Source of the DNA: Rhizobiales bacterium 2SD
Lineage (GTDB): Bacteria > Pseudomonadota > Alphaproteobacteria > Rhizobiales > Beijerinckiaceae
Length of the DNA: 64,000 bases
Reading direction: 5' to 3'
NCBI GenBank assembly: GCA_005502805.1
Contig: SCMY01000007.1
Coordinates: 1 to 64,000, forward strand
The position numbers and the translations under genes are program-made. Each line of letters starts with the position of its first letter. The stretch's first letter is position 1. Positions 44,566-53,361 of the stretch are shown here, piece after piece. The notes under the pieces are model-generated. The model saw only the letters and a program-made list of their open reading frames with translations. It was not told where the DNA came from and did no database searches.

Positions 44566-45794
44566 AGATCGCGATCATCGGCGCCGGCATCGTCGGCTCG
44601 GCCACCGCCCATGCCTTGCTCGACGAGGGCCACGAGGTCCTGATCCTCGACAAGGAGGGCCCGGCCTTCGGTCCCTCGCGCGGCAATGCCGGCATCATCG
44701 CGCATACCGACGTGCTGCCGATCGCCAGCCCGAACATGCTGCGCAAGGTGCCGGGCTTCCTGCTCGATCCGCTCGGGCCGCTGGCGATCCGCCTCGGCTA
44801 TCTCCCGCAACTGCTGCCCTGGCTGGCGCGCTTCCTGCTCGCGGCGCGGCCCGCCGCTTATGAGCGTTCGATCGCCGGCATGATCGCCATCCAGCAGCTA
44901 GCGCTGCCGGCCTGGCTCGCCCGCGCCGAGAAGGCCGGGATCAGCAGCCATATCCATCGCCGCGGCGCGCTCTACACCTACAACGATCCGCGAGACACTG
45001 CCGGGCTCGAAGAGCTGGCGCGACGCCAGCGCTCCGCCGGCATCGCCGTCGACATGCTGCAGCCGCAGGAACTGCGGCAGCTTGAACCCGCCCTGAAGGA
45101 CCGCTTCGCCGGCGCAGCCTTCCACCCTGATTGCGCCCATATCAGCGACCCGCTCGCCCTCACCATGGCGCTGTTCGAGACAGCGCTGGCGCGCGGCGCC
45201 ACCTATGAGAAGGCCGAGGTCACCAACATCTCCATGGGCGAACGCCCTGCCCTCATCGGCCCGGATGGCTGGCAGCGCGTCGTCGATCGCGTCGTCGTCG
45301 CGGCCGGCGCCTGGTCTAAGCCGCTGGCCGCGGCCATGGGCGACAACATCCCGCTCGACACCGAGCGCGGCTACAATGTCAGCTTCCCCGGCGTGACCGG
45401 CCTGACCAGCCGCCCGATCGGTTTCAAGGACGACGGCTTCGTCATGACCCCGTTGGAAAGTGGCCTGCGCATTGGCGGCGCGGTCGAGTTCGGTGGGCTG
45501 CAGGCGCCGCCCAACCATGCCCGCACCAAAGCGCTCTACGACAAGGCGACGAAGCTGGTGGACGGGCTTCCGCCCTTCGAGAGCGGCCGGCTCTGGATGG
45601 GCTTCCGGCCCTCGCTGCCGGATTCCCTGCCGGTGATCGGCAAGGCGAGCCGCAACTCCAATGTCGTCTACGCCTTCGGCCACGGCCACTACGGCATGAC
45701 CCAGTCGACAGCGACAGCCGACCTCGTCGCCGCGCTGATCGCCGGCCGGCCTCCGGCAATCGACATCGGCCATTTCAGCCCGCAGCGCTTCTGA
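44562..45794 (+). CDS. FAD-dependent D-amino acid dehydrogenase-like oxidoreductase
   Basis: A 410-residue DAO-family flavoprotein. The dinucleotide-binding motif is IAIIGAGIVGSATAHALLDEGH at the very N-terminus. The C-terminal FAD/substrate motif is RPSLPDSLPVIGKAS followed by FGHGHYGMTQSTATADLVAALI. It resembles DadA-like enzymes that oxidise D-amino acids or N-methyl amino acids. The start at 44562 overlaps the cupin stop as ATGA; the frame continues upstream but without family features. A second, different DadA-like gene is at 47291-48538. Confidence 0.92.
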   Translation: MKIAIIGAGIVGSATAHALLDEGHEVLILDKEGPAFGPSRGNAGIIAHTDVLPIASPNMLRKVPGFLLDPLGPLAIRLGYLPQLLPWLARFLLAARPAAYERSIAGMIAIQQLALPAWLARAEKAGISSHIHRRGALYTYNDPRDTAGLEELARRQRSAGIAVDMLQPQELRQLEPALKDRFAGAAFHPDCAHISDPLALTMALFETALARGATYEKAEVTNISMGERPALIGPDGWQRVVDRVVVAAGAWSKPLAAAMGDNIPLDTERGYNVSFPGVTGLTSRPIGFKDDGFVMTPLESGLRIGGAVEFGGLQAPPNHARTKALYDKATKLVDGLPPFESGRLWMGFRPSLPDSLPVIGKASRNSNVVYAFGHGHYGMTQSTATADLVAALIAGRPPAIDIGHFSPQRF

Positions 45795-45872
45795 ACGGGT
45801 CGCATCGGCACCAGGCGTTGAATCGGCCGCTGAAACAGCTGAATCAAAGCCTCAGCCAACAGGGGCAACGTC

Positions 45873-46283
45873 ATGATTCGACTCGGCTTTGCCCTTCTCC
45901 TCGCCGGCATGACCTCCAGCTGCGCCAGTCTCGCGCCGCAGGCCTGCGCGCCCGGCCAGCAGGCGATGCTGTCAGCCGAATTGCTCTTCGGCCGCAAGAT
46001 CGGCGACCGTGTCGGCGTCAGCGAAGCCGCCTTCCGCCACTTCGTCGACGAAGAGGTGACGCCGCGCTTCCCGGACGGGCTCACGATCCTCGATGCCAGC
46101 GGGCAGTATCGCGACCGCGACAAGGACAAGCTCATCCGCGAGCCGAGCAAGCTGGTGCTGATCGCGACCTCGGACGAGACCGCGAATCGTGAGAAGCTCA
46201 CGCTGATCATCGATGCCTACAAGCGCAGCTTCAGCCAGCAATCGGTCGGGCTGATCCTGAAGCCCGCCTGTGCCTCGTTCTGA
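45873..46283 (+). CDS. DUF3574 family secreted protein
   Basis: A 136-residue exported protein. The N-terminus MIRLGFALLLAGMTSSCAS looks like a signal peptide with a possible, weak lipobox ending at the Cys. The mature part carries LLFGRKIGDRVGVSEAAFRHFVDEEVTPRFPDGLTI, the DUF3574 core. The function is unknown. It stands alone between the FAD oxidoreductase and a BASS-type transporter; spacing of 78 and 131 bases does not force an operon. Confidence 0.82.
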   Translation: MIRLGFALLLAGMTSSCASLAPQACAPGQQAMLSAELLFGRKIGDRVGVSEAAFRHFVDEEVTPRFPDGLTILDASGQYRDRDKDKLIREPSKLVLIATSDETANREKLTLIIDAYKRSFSQQSVGLILKPACASF

Positions 46284-46414
46284 CGTTTGTTCGGCAGATC
46301 GAGGAAAATGGAAACCTTATCGCCAAAAGAGTCCATGCGATCAGTGGCGTAGCAAAGGGCCCTCAACTAACCTGACGCAACGGCATAGCAAATGCCGGCC
46401 AAAGGGGAACGCGC

Positions 46415-47287
46415 ATGCAGGGTTCGATCCTGACCGATCTGCTGTTGCCGCTCGCCATCGGCATCGTGATGCTCGGATTGGGCCTGAGCCTGACGATCGA
46501 GGACTTCCGCCGCGTCGCGCGCTATCCGCTCGCGGTCGGCTTCGGCCTCTTCCTGCAGGTCCTGCTGCTGCCGCTCGCCGCCTTCGCCATCGCGATCGGC
46601 CTGAGGCTCTCCGCCGACCACGCCATCGGGCTGATGCTGCTGGCGGCGGCTCCCGGCGGGGCCACGGCCAACATCTACAGCCACCTCGCCCGCGGCGACG
46701 TCGCACTCAACATCACCCTCACGGCGGTCAACAGCCTGCTTTGCCTGCTGACCCTGCCGATCGTGCTCGATCTCTCGCTCGGCTATTTCCTCGGCAACGG
46801 CCAATATGTGCCGCCGCCGCATCGCAAGGTGATCGAGGTCGGCGCCATCATCCTGATCCCGGTCGCGATCGGCATGCTGCTGCGGGCGCGCGCCGAGCGC
46901 TTCGCCATCCGCGCCGAAAAGCCGATCAAGATCTTCTCGATCCTGGTCCTTGCCGTGCTGATCGCCGGCGCGATCTATATCGAGCGCAAGGCGCTGCTGC
47001 CGAGCCTGATTGCGGTCGGCGGCGCCTGCCTCGCCTTCAACCTGGTCAGCATGCTCACCGGCTATCTCGCCCCGCTGGCGTTAAGGCTGCCCAAGGGCCA
47101 GGCGGTGGCGATCGCCATGGAGATCGGCATCCACAATGCCGCGCTGGCGATCTTCATCGCGCTCAACGTGCTGCGCAATCCGGCCGCGGCCGTGGTGCCC
47201 GGCATCTACAGCCTGATCATGTACGTAACAGCCTCGGCCTTCGCCATCTGGCTGGTGCGGCGGAACACGGCTTTGCGCCCCGCCTGA
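46415..47287 (+). CDS. BASS-type bile acid:sodium symporter family protein
   Basis: A 290-residue inner-membrane transporter with about nine or ten helices. Family marks are IVMLGLGLSLTIEDFRRVARYP and LLAAAPGGATANIYSHLARGDVALN, where the conserved APGG and sodium-site residues lie, and MEIGIHNAALAIFIA. Bacterial BASS proteins carry organic anions such as pantoate or keto acids. The ATG follows AAGGGGAACG. It converges on the DadA-like gene with a 3-base gap. Confidence 0.9.
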   Translation: MQGSILTDLLLPLAIGIVMLGLGLSLTIEDFRRVARYPLAVGFGLFLQVLLLPLAAFAIAIGLRLSADHAIGLMLLAAAPGGATANIYSHLARGDVALNITLTAVNSLLCLLTLPIVLDLSLGYFLGNGQYVPPPHRKVIEVGAIILIPVAIGMLLRARAERFAIRAEKPIKIFSILVLAVLIAGAIYIERKALLPSLIAVGGACLAFNLVSMLTGYLAPLALRLPKGQAVAIAMEIGIHNAALAIFIALNVLRNPAAAVVPGIYSLIMYVTASAFAIWLVRRNTALRPA

Positions 47288-47290
47288 GCC

Positions 47291-48538
47291 TCAGCTGAAC
47301 CGCGCCGGCGCGAACGGAGTCGGATCGACGAAGACCTTCTGCCCGCTCACCATCTCCGCGACCATCCGCCCGGTCACCGCCGCCAGCGTCAGCCCGTGAT
47401 GGGCATGGCCGAAGGAGAACCACAGGTTCCTGTGCTTCGGCGCCGGGCCGATGATCGGCATCATGTCCGGCGTGCATGGCCGGTTGCCGAGCCAGGGTTC
47501 GGCATCGAGCCGCTCGCCCAGCGGGAACAGGGTCTTGGCGATCGGCTCGGCCCTTGCAAGCTGCACCGGCGTCTTCGGCGCGTCGCGATTGGCGAACTCG
47601 GCGCCGGTGGTCAAGCGCACGCCCTGGCGCATCGGCGCCAGGAAATAGCCGCGTTCGGTGTCGAGCACCGGATGGTTCAGCACGGCGTTGCCGAGCGGTT
47701 TGTAGTGCATGTGATAGCCGCGCTTGACCGCGAGCGGCAGGTGATAGCCGAGCCGGCGCGTCAGCACGTCGGCCCAGGGGCCGAGCGCGACGATCGCATC
47801 CATGCCGAGCGCCTTGGTGCCATCGGCCAGCGTCACGCTCCAGCGGTCGCCATCCTGCGCGAGCGTGCCGGCATCGCCCTGGGCGAAGCGCCCGCCGAGC
47901 TTCTCGAAGAGTGCAAGATAGGCCTTGGACAGGCCCAGTGGATCGATCACCGTCACCGGATCGGTCCAGTGCAAGCCGCCGATCAGGCTCTGGTCGAGAT
48001 GCGGCTCCTCGGCCCGCAAAGCCTCGGCGTCGAGCGCGCGATGGTTCAGGCCGAAATCGCGCTTCCAGCGCTGCGCCTCGGCGAGACGGGCGTCGCGCTC
48101 GCCCTCGGTGCGGAACACCTTCATCCAGCCCTTGCGGCGGAGCAGATCGGTGGCGCCGGCTTCCTGCGCCAGCGCATCGTGCTCGGTGACGCAATGCTCG
48201 ATCAACGTCGCGTATTTATGGGCGATCGCCTCATGCTGCGACGCCCGCGAATGCATCCAGTACGACCACAGGAAGGGCGCGAGCTTGGGGATCGCGTTCC
48301 AATGGTAGTGCGCGTCGATGGTGTTGTTCATCGCATAGCGGATGAGCGCGCCGAAATCATGCGGGAAGCCGTAGGGGTAGACGCCCTCGCGCTGGATCAG
48401 GCCGGCATTACCGTAGCTCGTCTCGCCACCGGGCTGGCCGCGATCGACCAGCAGCACCGAGCGGCCCGCCTTCTGCAGATGCAGCGCCACCGAAATCCCG
48501 ACGATGCCCGCCCCAACAACGATCGCGTCCGTGCGCAT
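47291..48538 (-). CDS. D-amino acid dehydrogenase-like FAD oxidoreductase
   Basis: A 415-residue DAO-family flavoprotein. The N-terminal Rossmann motif is AIVVGAGIVGISVALHLQKAG, followed by GGETSYGNAGLI. The C-terminal motif is PDMMPIIGPAPKHRNLWFSFGHAHHGLTLAAVTG. It probably oxidises a D-amino acid or related imino compound and donates to the respiratory chain. It is on the same strand as the ctlX-ocd pair further right; 188 bases separate it from ctlX downstream of that gene, so it might belong to the same amino-acid catabolic set. Confidence 0.92.
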   Translation of the reverse strand: MRTDAIVVGAGIVGISVALHLQKAGRSVLLVDRGQPGGETSYGNAGLIQREGVYPYGFPHDFGALIRYAMNNTIDAHYHWNAIPKLAPFLWSYWMHSRASQHEAIAHKYATLIEHCVTEHDALAQEAGATDLLRRKGWMKVFRTEGERDARLAEAQRWKRDFGLNHRALDAEALRAEEPHLDQSLIGGLHWTDPVTVIDPLGLSKAYLALFEKLGGRFAQGDAGTLAQDGDRWSVTLADGTKALGMDAIVALGPWADVLTRRLGYHLPLAVKRGYHMHYKPLGNAVLNHPVLDTERGYFLAPMRQGVRLTTGAEFANRDAPKTPVQLARAEPIAKTLFPLGERLDAEPWLGNRPCTPDMMPIIGPAPKHRNLWFSFGHAHHGLTLAAVTGRMVAEMVSGQKVFVDPTPFAPARFS

Positions 48539-48726
48539 CCGACAAGTCTCCGCCAGCCTTTCCCGCTAGCAAGAATAGCGCCGCTGCCGCCGCTGTCAGC
48601 CGTTTCGTCGAATATTGCGGACGATCCGGTAAAGTTTCGCAGTCTCTGCCGGCCTTTCTGCAATGCAGCAGGATTACCTGGAAGATGAGCCAATCCTGCG
48701 CAATTTTCTGCGCAAAGGCAGGCCCA

Positions 48727-49674
48727 TCATTGCGGCGACAGGAGCGAGCGCGGCGTCAGATGTACACCGGCGATGGTGCAGCGGGTCGAGCCGCCGGCCC
48801 GCTCGATCGTCGGAATCGCGAGCGGCAACGGCCGCGCGCTCTCGCCGATGATATCGAGCTGCTCGGGCGTCAGAGCAGCGAAGGCCGTCGTCGACAAGGC
48901 GAGAACGCGCCCGTTCCGGCCCTGGAGCTCGATAGCATTGCCGGCGAATTGCTCGATCTGCGCATTGCTGAGCGCGATCACGCGGCGGCCGGCGCGCTCG
49001 AAGCGCTCGACGATTTCGCCACGCCGCACCGCATCGGTGATCGTGTCGAGGCCGATCATGGCGAAATCGGTGGCGACGCACATCAACACATTGGTGTGGT
49101 AGATGTCGGCGCCGTTGCCATCCTTCGCCGAGAACACCATCGGCTCGAAATTGAACTGGGTGCAGAAGCGCTCGAGGATGATCGGATCGGTGCGCTCGGA
49201 TTTCGCGGCATAGGCGATCCGGTCGATATGATCGAGCACCATGGCGCCGGTGCCTTCGAGGAAGAGCCCATCCGGCTCCAGACCGGAATAGTCGATCACC
49301 TCCTGCACCCGGTAGCGGCGCTTCAGCATCTCGATGACGTCGCTGCGGCGCTCGCGCCGGCGGCTCACCGCCTTCATCGGATAGATCGCGACATGGCCGC
49401 CGGCATGAGTGGAGAACCAGTTGTTCGGAAAGACGGAATCCGGCGTCAGCCTGCCCTCGTCCTCGAACAGGTGCACGGTGATGCCATGTTGCTCCAGCAG
49501 TGCGGCGGCATCCGTGATCTCCTGGAAGGCGAGCTGCGCGAGATCGTCGCCCTCCTCCTGCAGGCGCTGGAAATGGTTGTCGGCCGCGGTCTCGGTGTTG
49601 ACCGTGAAATGATGTGGCCGGACCATCACCACGGCCGAGGGCGCCTGGACGGAAAAGGCTGGCTGGCGTGCCAT
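48727..49674 (-). CDS. ctlX: Citrulline hydrolase CtlX (amidinotransferase fold)
   Basis: A 315-residue member of the arginine deiminase/amidinotransferase fold. It reads SAVVMVRPHHFTVNTETAADNHFQ, then TPDSVFPNNWFSTHAGG, the active-site YHTNVLMCVATDFAMI, and a late Cys in GSTRCTIAGVHL that would be the nucleophile. CtlX hydrolyses citrulline to ornithine. The next gene upstream on the strand, 18 bases away, encodes ornithine cyclodeaminase, which turns ornithine into proline, so the pair makes a short citrulline-to-proline route. Confidence 0.9.
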   Translation of the reverse strand: MARQPAFSVQAPSAVVMVRPHHFTVNTETAADNHFQRLQEEGDDLAQLAFQEITDAAALLEQHGITVHLFEDEGRLTPDSVFPNNWFSTHAGGHVAIYPMKAVSRRRERRSDVIEMLKRRYRVQEVIDYSGLEPDGLFLEGTGAMVLDHIDRIAYAAKSERTDPIILERFCTQFNFEPMVFSAKDGNGADIYHTNVLMCVATDFAMIGLDTITDAVRRGEIVERFERAGRRVIALSNAQIEQFAGNAIELQGRNGRVLALSTTAFAALTPEQLDIIGESARPLPLAIPTIERAGGSTRCTIAGVHLTPRSLLSPQ

Positions 49675-49692
49675 CGGAGTATCCTCGAAGGG

Positions 49693-50745
49693 TCAATCGG
49701 CGGCGCGCTGCAGCATGCCGAAGAGATCGCGCGGCTCGTCGGGATCGGCGATCATGTCGAGATCCTGGTAGAGGTCCGTGCCGGCGATGCGCTCGCGCAG
49801 ATAGCGTAGCGCCGAGAAGTCCTCGATCGCGAAGCCGACGCTGTCGAACAGCGTGATCTGCCGGGCATCGCGCCGGCCTGGGACCTGCCCCGTAATGACG
49901 CGCCAGAGCTCGGTGATCGGATAGTCCTTGTCCATCTGCTGGATCTCGCCCTCGATCCAGGTCTGCGGCGGATATTCGACGAAGGTGTCGGCGCGCAGCA
50001 GGATGTCGCGATGGAGCTCGGTCTTGCCCGGGCAGTCGCCGCCGATGGCGTTGAGATGGACACCGCGCCCGACCATGTTGTCGGTCAGGATCGTCGCGAA
50101 CTGCTTGTCGGCGGTGCAGGTGGTGATGATCTCCGCTCCCTCGACCGCGCCTTGCGCCGTGCCGCAGGCGGTGACCGAGAGGCCGCTCCCCTGCAGGTTG
50201 CGCAGCGTCTTTTCGGTGGCGGCGGGGTCGATATCGTAGAGCCTAACCGCGTCGATGCCGACGACCGCCTTCATCGCCAGCGCCTGGAACTCGGCCTGGG
50301 CGCCATTGCCGATCATCGCCATGGTGCGGGCGCCCTTCGGCGCCAGATGTCGCGCCGCCATGGCCGAGGTCGCGGCGGTGCGCAGCGCGGTCAGCAGTGT
50401 CATCTCGGTGAGCAGGACGGGATAGCCGCTGGCGACCTCGGCGAGCAGCCCGAAGGCGGTGACCGTCTGCAGGCCGGAGGCGACGTTCTTCGGATGGCCG
50501 TTGACGTATTTGAAGCCGTAAATGGTGCCGTCCGAGGTCGGCATCAGTTCGATCACGCCGTCGCGCGAATGACTGGCGACGCGCGGCGTCTTGTCGAAGC
50601 TCTCCCAGCGCCGGAAGTCTTCCTCGATCCGGTCGGTGAGCTCGCGCAGCATCGTCTCGATGCCAACGCGGTGGACGAGGCGCATCATGTTGTCGACGCT
50701 GACGAAGGGCACCATCGCCTTCGCAGAGGGAGGTAATGCGGTCAT
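49693..50745 (-). CDS. ocd: Ornithine cyclodeaminase
   Basis: A 350-residue member of the ornithine cyclodeaminase/mu-crystallin family. It has SDGTIYGFKYVNGHPKN, TEMTLLTALRTAATSAMAAR, and the NAD loop MAMIGNGAQAEFQALA. The enzyme deaminates and cyclises L-ornithine to L-proline with bound NAD+. Long C-terminal sequences (TLFDSVGFAIEDFSALRYL) agree with true ornithine cyclodeaminases and not just the wider family. It is first in a leftward ocd-ctlX operon and divergent from an Lrp-type regulator 139 bases away. Confidence 0.93.
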   Translation of the reverse strand: MTALPPSAKAMVPFVSVDNMMRLVHRVGIETMLRELTDRIEEDFRRWESFDKTPRVASHSRDGVIELMPTSDGTIYGFKYVNGHPKNVASGLQTVTAFGLLAEVASGYPVLLTEMTLLTALRTAATSAMAARHLAPKGARTMAMIGNGAQAEFQALAMKAVVGIDAVRLYDIDPAATEKTLRNLQGSGLSVTACGTAQGAVEGAEIITTCTADKQFATILTDNMVGRGVHLNAIGGDCPGKTELHRDILLRADTFVEYPPQTWIEGEIQQMDKDYPITELWRVITGQVPGRRDARQITLFDSVGFAIEDFSALRYLRERIAGTDLYQDLDMIADPDEPRDLFGMLQRAAD

Positions 50746-50884
50746 CTGAAGCGCCGGATCCCAAGCTGTTATGACCGGAGTCTAGCGCGGGCTGGCTGTT
50801 GGCCGAAATATCAGAACTGTGTTACTTCCGTCATTAGATTGAACAGATTGCTCACTCGAATTACTCAATCCGCCAGGAAACTCG

Positions 50885-51328
50885 ATGGCCTCCGAAATCG
50901 CCAAATATGTTCCCGATGCGCTCGACCGGGCGCTGATCACGCATCTGCGAGGCGATGGCCGCGCTTCGCTCTCCAAGCTCGCGACGGTGCTGGGAGTCGC
51001 CCGCGGCACCGTGCAGAACAGGCTGGAGCGATTGATCGAGACCGGAACGCTGCTCGGCTTCACCGCCCGCGTCCGCGACGATTACGATGAGAATGCCGTG
51101 CACGCGGTGATGATGGTAGAGGTCGTCGGCAAGTCGACGACGCAGGTCATCCGCAAGCTGCGCGGCTTGCCGGAAGTCCATACGCTGCACACCACCAATG
51201 GCAATTGGGACCTGGTCGCCAATATCCGCGCCGGCAGTCTTGCCGAATTCGACCGTGTCCTGCGTGAGGTGCGGATGATCGACGGCGTCGCGAACAGCGA
51301 AACCAGCCTTTTGCTGAGCAGCGTCTAG
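50885..51328 (+). CDS. Lrp/AsnC family regulator
   Basis: A 147-residue regulator. The N-terminal helix-turn-helix is LITHLRGDGRASLSKLATVLGVARGTVQNRLERLIETG, and the C-terminal RAM ligand-binding domain has VHAVMMVEVVGKSTTQVIRKLRGLPEVHTLHTTNG. The gene is divergent from ocd-ctlX, which it most likely controls in response to ornithine or arginine. Its stop codon TAG (51326-51328) lies inside the terminal inverted repeat of a family B palindromic element, so the element ends the gene. Confidence 0.93.
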   Translation: MASEIAKYVPDALDRALITHLRGDGRASLSKLATVLGVARGTVQNRLERLIETGTLLGFTARVRDDYDENAVHAVMMVEVVGKSTTQVIRKLRGLPEVHTLHTTNGNWDLVANIRAGSLAEFDRVLREVRMIDGVANSETSLLLSSV

Positions 51329-51431
51329 AGCATTTCCGCGTTTCCCCGAATCGCAGAAATGCTCCAAGCTTTTGTCTTGTCGCATTTTCTTCACGCGGAC
51401 CGGTGTCCACTTCGCTCGAGAATGCTCTAGA
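51324..51431. repeat. Palindromic repeat, family B, overlapping the Lrp stop codon
   Basis: Exact 11-base terminal inverted repeats TCTAGAGCATT (51324-51334) and AATGCTCTAGA (51421-51431) bound a 108-base element. Inside are further partial symmetries (AGAAATGCT, CGGACCGGTGTCC). The left end supplies the stop codon of the Lrp gene. It is unlike family A in sequence. Elements with this kind of end are familiar in rhizobial and related genomes; I know this from general knowledge, not from a search. Confidence 0.8.
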
Positions 51432-51477
51432 CATGCCGGCAGCGCGGTGACAATGCCCCATTCTCCGCCGACACCAG

Positions 51478-52503
51478 ATGACGCCGCCATCCGGATCGGC
51501 CAGTGTGGTAACCCGCTCGGTAGTTCCGGTCTCGATGCTAGCCGCCCTCGCCTCCATCCTCGCTCTTCTCGGCCGCTACGGCACGCAGGGCTTCGCGCTC
51601 TCGATCTTCCTCGGCCTCGCTTTGCCGCAGTTCTCGGCGGCGGCTCGCCCGCTCCTGCCGATCACGATCTTCTGCTTCACCACGGTCGTGTTCATGCGCG
51701 CCGACCTCACCGTCATCGCCGAGTTGATCCGCCGGCCGATGAAGCTCATCGTGACCTGCCTGTGGCTGCTGTTCGCCCCCACCTTGCTGATCGCCGCCGC
51801 GCTTGTCCCACTTGGACGTGAGGCGCTCGACCCTGGTCTTTTGCTCGGCATTGCGATCATGGGCGCGGCGCCGCCGATCATGTCCTCACCCGCCGTCGCC
51901 ATCATCTACGGTTTCGAGCCCTCGCTGATCATCGCCGGCGTCATCGTCACCGCGATCGCAAGCCCGCTCGTCGCGCCGTTCCTCGTCGGCTTGCTGGCCG
52001 GGGCCACGGTGCCGCTCGACCAGCTGGCGCTGACCTGGCGCCTGGTCATGTTCATCGGTGGCGGCATGGTCGTCGCTTTCGTCCTGAGGCGCAGGCTCGG
52101 GGCTGAACGCATCCGCGAACTCAAGCCCAACCTCGATGGCTTCGGCGTGCTGATGTATTTCGCCTTCGCCATCGCGGCGATGGATGGGGTGACCAAGGCG
52201 GCGATGGAGCGCCCGGGGCAGGTCACGCTCTTCCTGGCCGTCGCCTTCCTGGTCTCCGCAGTCGGCCTCGCCAGCGCCTGGCTGGCGCTGCGCCGGTTTC
52301 CGGCCTCCGAGCGCTTCATGATCGGCTATGGCACCGGCCAGCGGAACATGGGCCTGCTGGTCGCTGCGCTCGGCGCCGGCGTGCCGTCGACCACCTATCT
52401 CTATTTCGCACTGGCCCAGTTCCCGATCTATCTCCTGCCCTGGCTGCTGCGTGGCATCGCGGCACGGATCAGGCGCAAGGAAGCCTCTGCTGACGCGAGC
52501 TGA
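51478..52503 (+). CDS. BASS/SBF-like sodium-dependent transporter
   Basis: A protein of up to 341 residues with about nine or ten helices. LLGIAIMGAAPPIMSSPAVAIIYGF carries a broken-helix motif like the sodium site of BASS proteins, and YGTGQRNMGLLVAALGA is the second. This places it in the bile acid:sodium symporter clan, more distantly than the gene at 46415. The ATG at 51535 (MLAALASILALLG) is a possible alternative start; neither has a strong ribosome-binding site. The last codons (KEASADAS) seem to be partly copied before the second GST gene. Confidence 0.75.
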   Translation: MTPPSGSASVVTRSVVPVSMLAALASILALLGRYGTQGFALSIFLGLALPQFSAAARPLLPITIFCFTTVVFMRADLTVIAELIRRPMKLIVTCLWLLFAPTLLIAAALVPLGREALDPGLLLGIAIMGAAPPIMSSPAVAIIYGFEPSLIIAGVIVTAIASPLVAPFLVGLLAGATVPLDQLALTWRLVMFIGGGMVVAFVLRRRLGAERIRELKPNLDGFGVLMYFAFAIAAMDGVTKAAMERPGQVTLFLAVAFLVSAVGLASAWLALRRFPASERFMIGYGTGQRNMGLLVAALGAGVPSTTYLYFALAQFPIYLLPWLLRGIAARIRRKEASADAS

Positions 52504-52569
52504 CCAGACCGGCTCCCAGGCTGCTCGCAACCGGCCGCTTTGACGGCCGGAAGCAGGGGGACCAGACCG

Positions 52570-53241
52570 ATGAAGCTCTATTCCGGACCACTCAGCCTGT
52601 TCGGCCGCAAGGTCGAGATCGCCCTTGGCGAGAAGGGACTGGCCTTCGAACGCGTCGTCGTGCCGTTCAACCAGATGGTCGGCTACAATCCGAAGCACCC
52701 CGACGTGCTCGCCGCCAATCCGAAGGGCCAGGTGCCCGTCCTGGTCGACGGCGAGCTGACCCTCTACGATTCCACCCTGATCCTCGAATATCTCGACGAG
52801 GCCTATCCGCAGCCACCGCTCTATCCGGCGACACCGATCGAGCGGGCGCGCTGCCGCCAGCATGAGCTGTTCGCCGACGAGGTGCTGTTCGGTGCCTTGC
52901 GCCAGCTCTTCCACCGCAATGGCGAGCGCCTGCCGCAGGCGGAGCTGGAGCAGGCGGAGGGCGAGGCCAGAGCGGCAGAAGCCCTGCTGGCGCGCTACTT
53001 CGCCGACATCGAAGCGGCGCTCGGCCATAAACCCTATCTCTGCGGCGCCTTCTCAGTCGCCGACATCGGGATGTTCCTGATGGTGCACTATGTCCGCCGG
53101 CTGGACGGGCCGTCATTCGCTGCGCTGCCGGCGCTCGCGGCCTGGTACCAGCGTGTCGCCGCGCGCCCTGTCTTCGCAGCACAGCTGACCGAGATCGCCG
53201 ACTGGGACCGCAAGCTCTCGCTGCCGCTTCAGCGCCTCTGA
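52570..53241 (+). CDS. Glutathione S-transferase, tandem copy 1
   Basis: A 223-residue cytosolic GST. The N-terminal thioredoxin-like domain reads [21 protein letters not shown], with NPKGQVPVLV and LYDSTLILEYLDE supplying the glutathione gamma-glutamyl site. The C-terminal helical domain has FSVADIGMFLMVHYV. It is the close paralogue of the next gene: 45 of 56 aligned N-terminal residues are identical. The ATG at 52570 has a GGGGGA element before it. Substrate unknown. Confidence 0.9.
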   Translation: MKLYSGPLSLFGRKVEIALGEKGLAFERVVVPFNQMVGYNPKHPDVLAANPKGQVPVLVDGELTLYDSTLILEYLDEAYPQPPLYPATPIERARCRQHELFADEVLFGALRQLFHRNGERLPQAELEQAEGEARAAEALLARYFADIEAALGHKPYLCGAFSVADIGMFLMVHYVRRLDGPSFAALPALAAWYQRVAARPVFAAQLTEIADWDRKLSLPLQRL

Positions 53242-53361
53242 CTCCGGGAAGCGATGGCGGAAGCGCCTGTGCTGGCGTCGCCAGATCAAGGAAATCCCTG
53301 CTGACGCGCGCTGACTGCAAGCTTTGCCAGAGTTCCGGCAAGCAAAACCGGAGTTCCTGTT

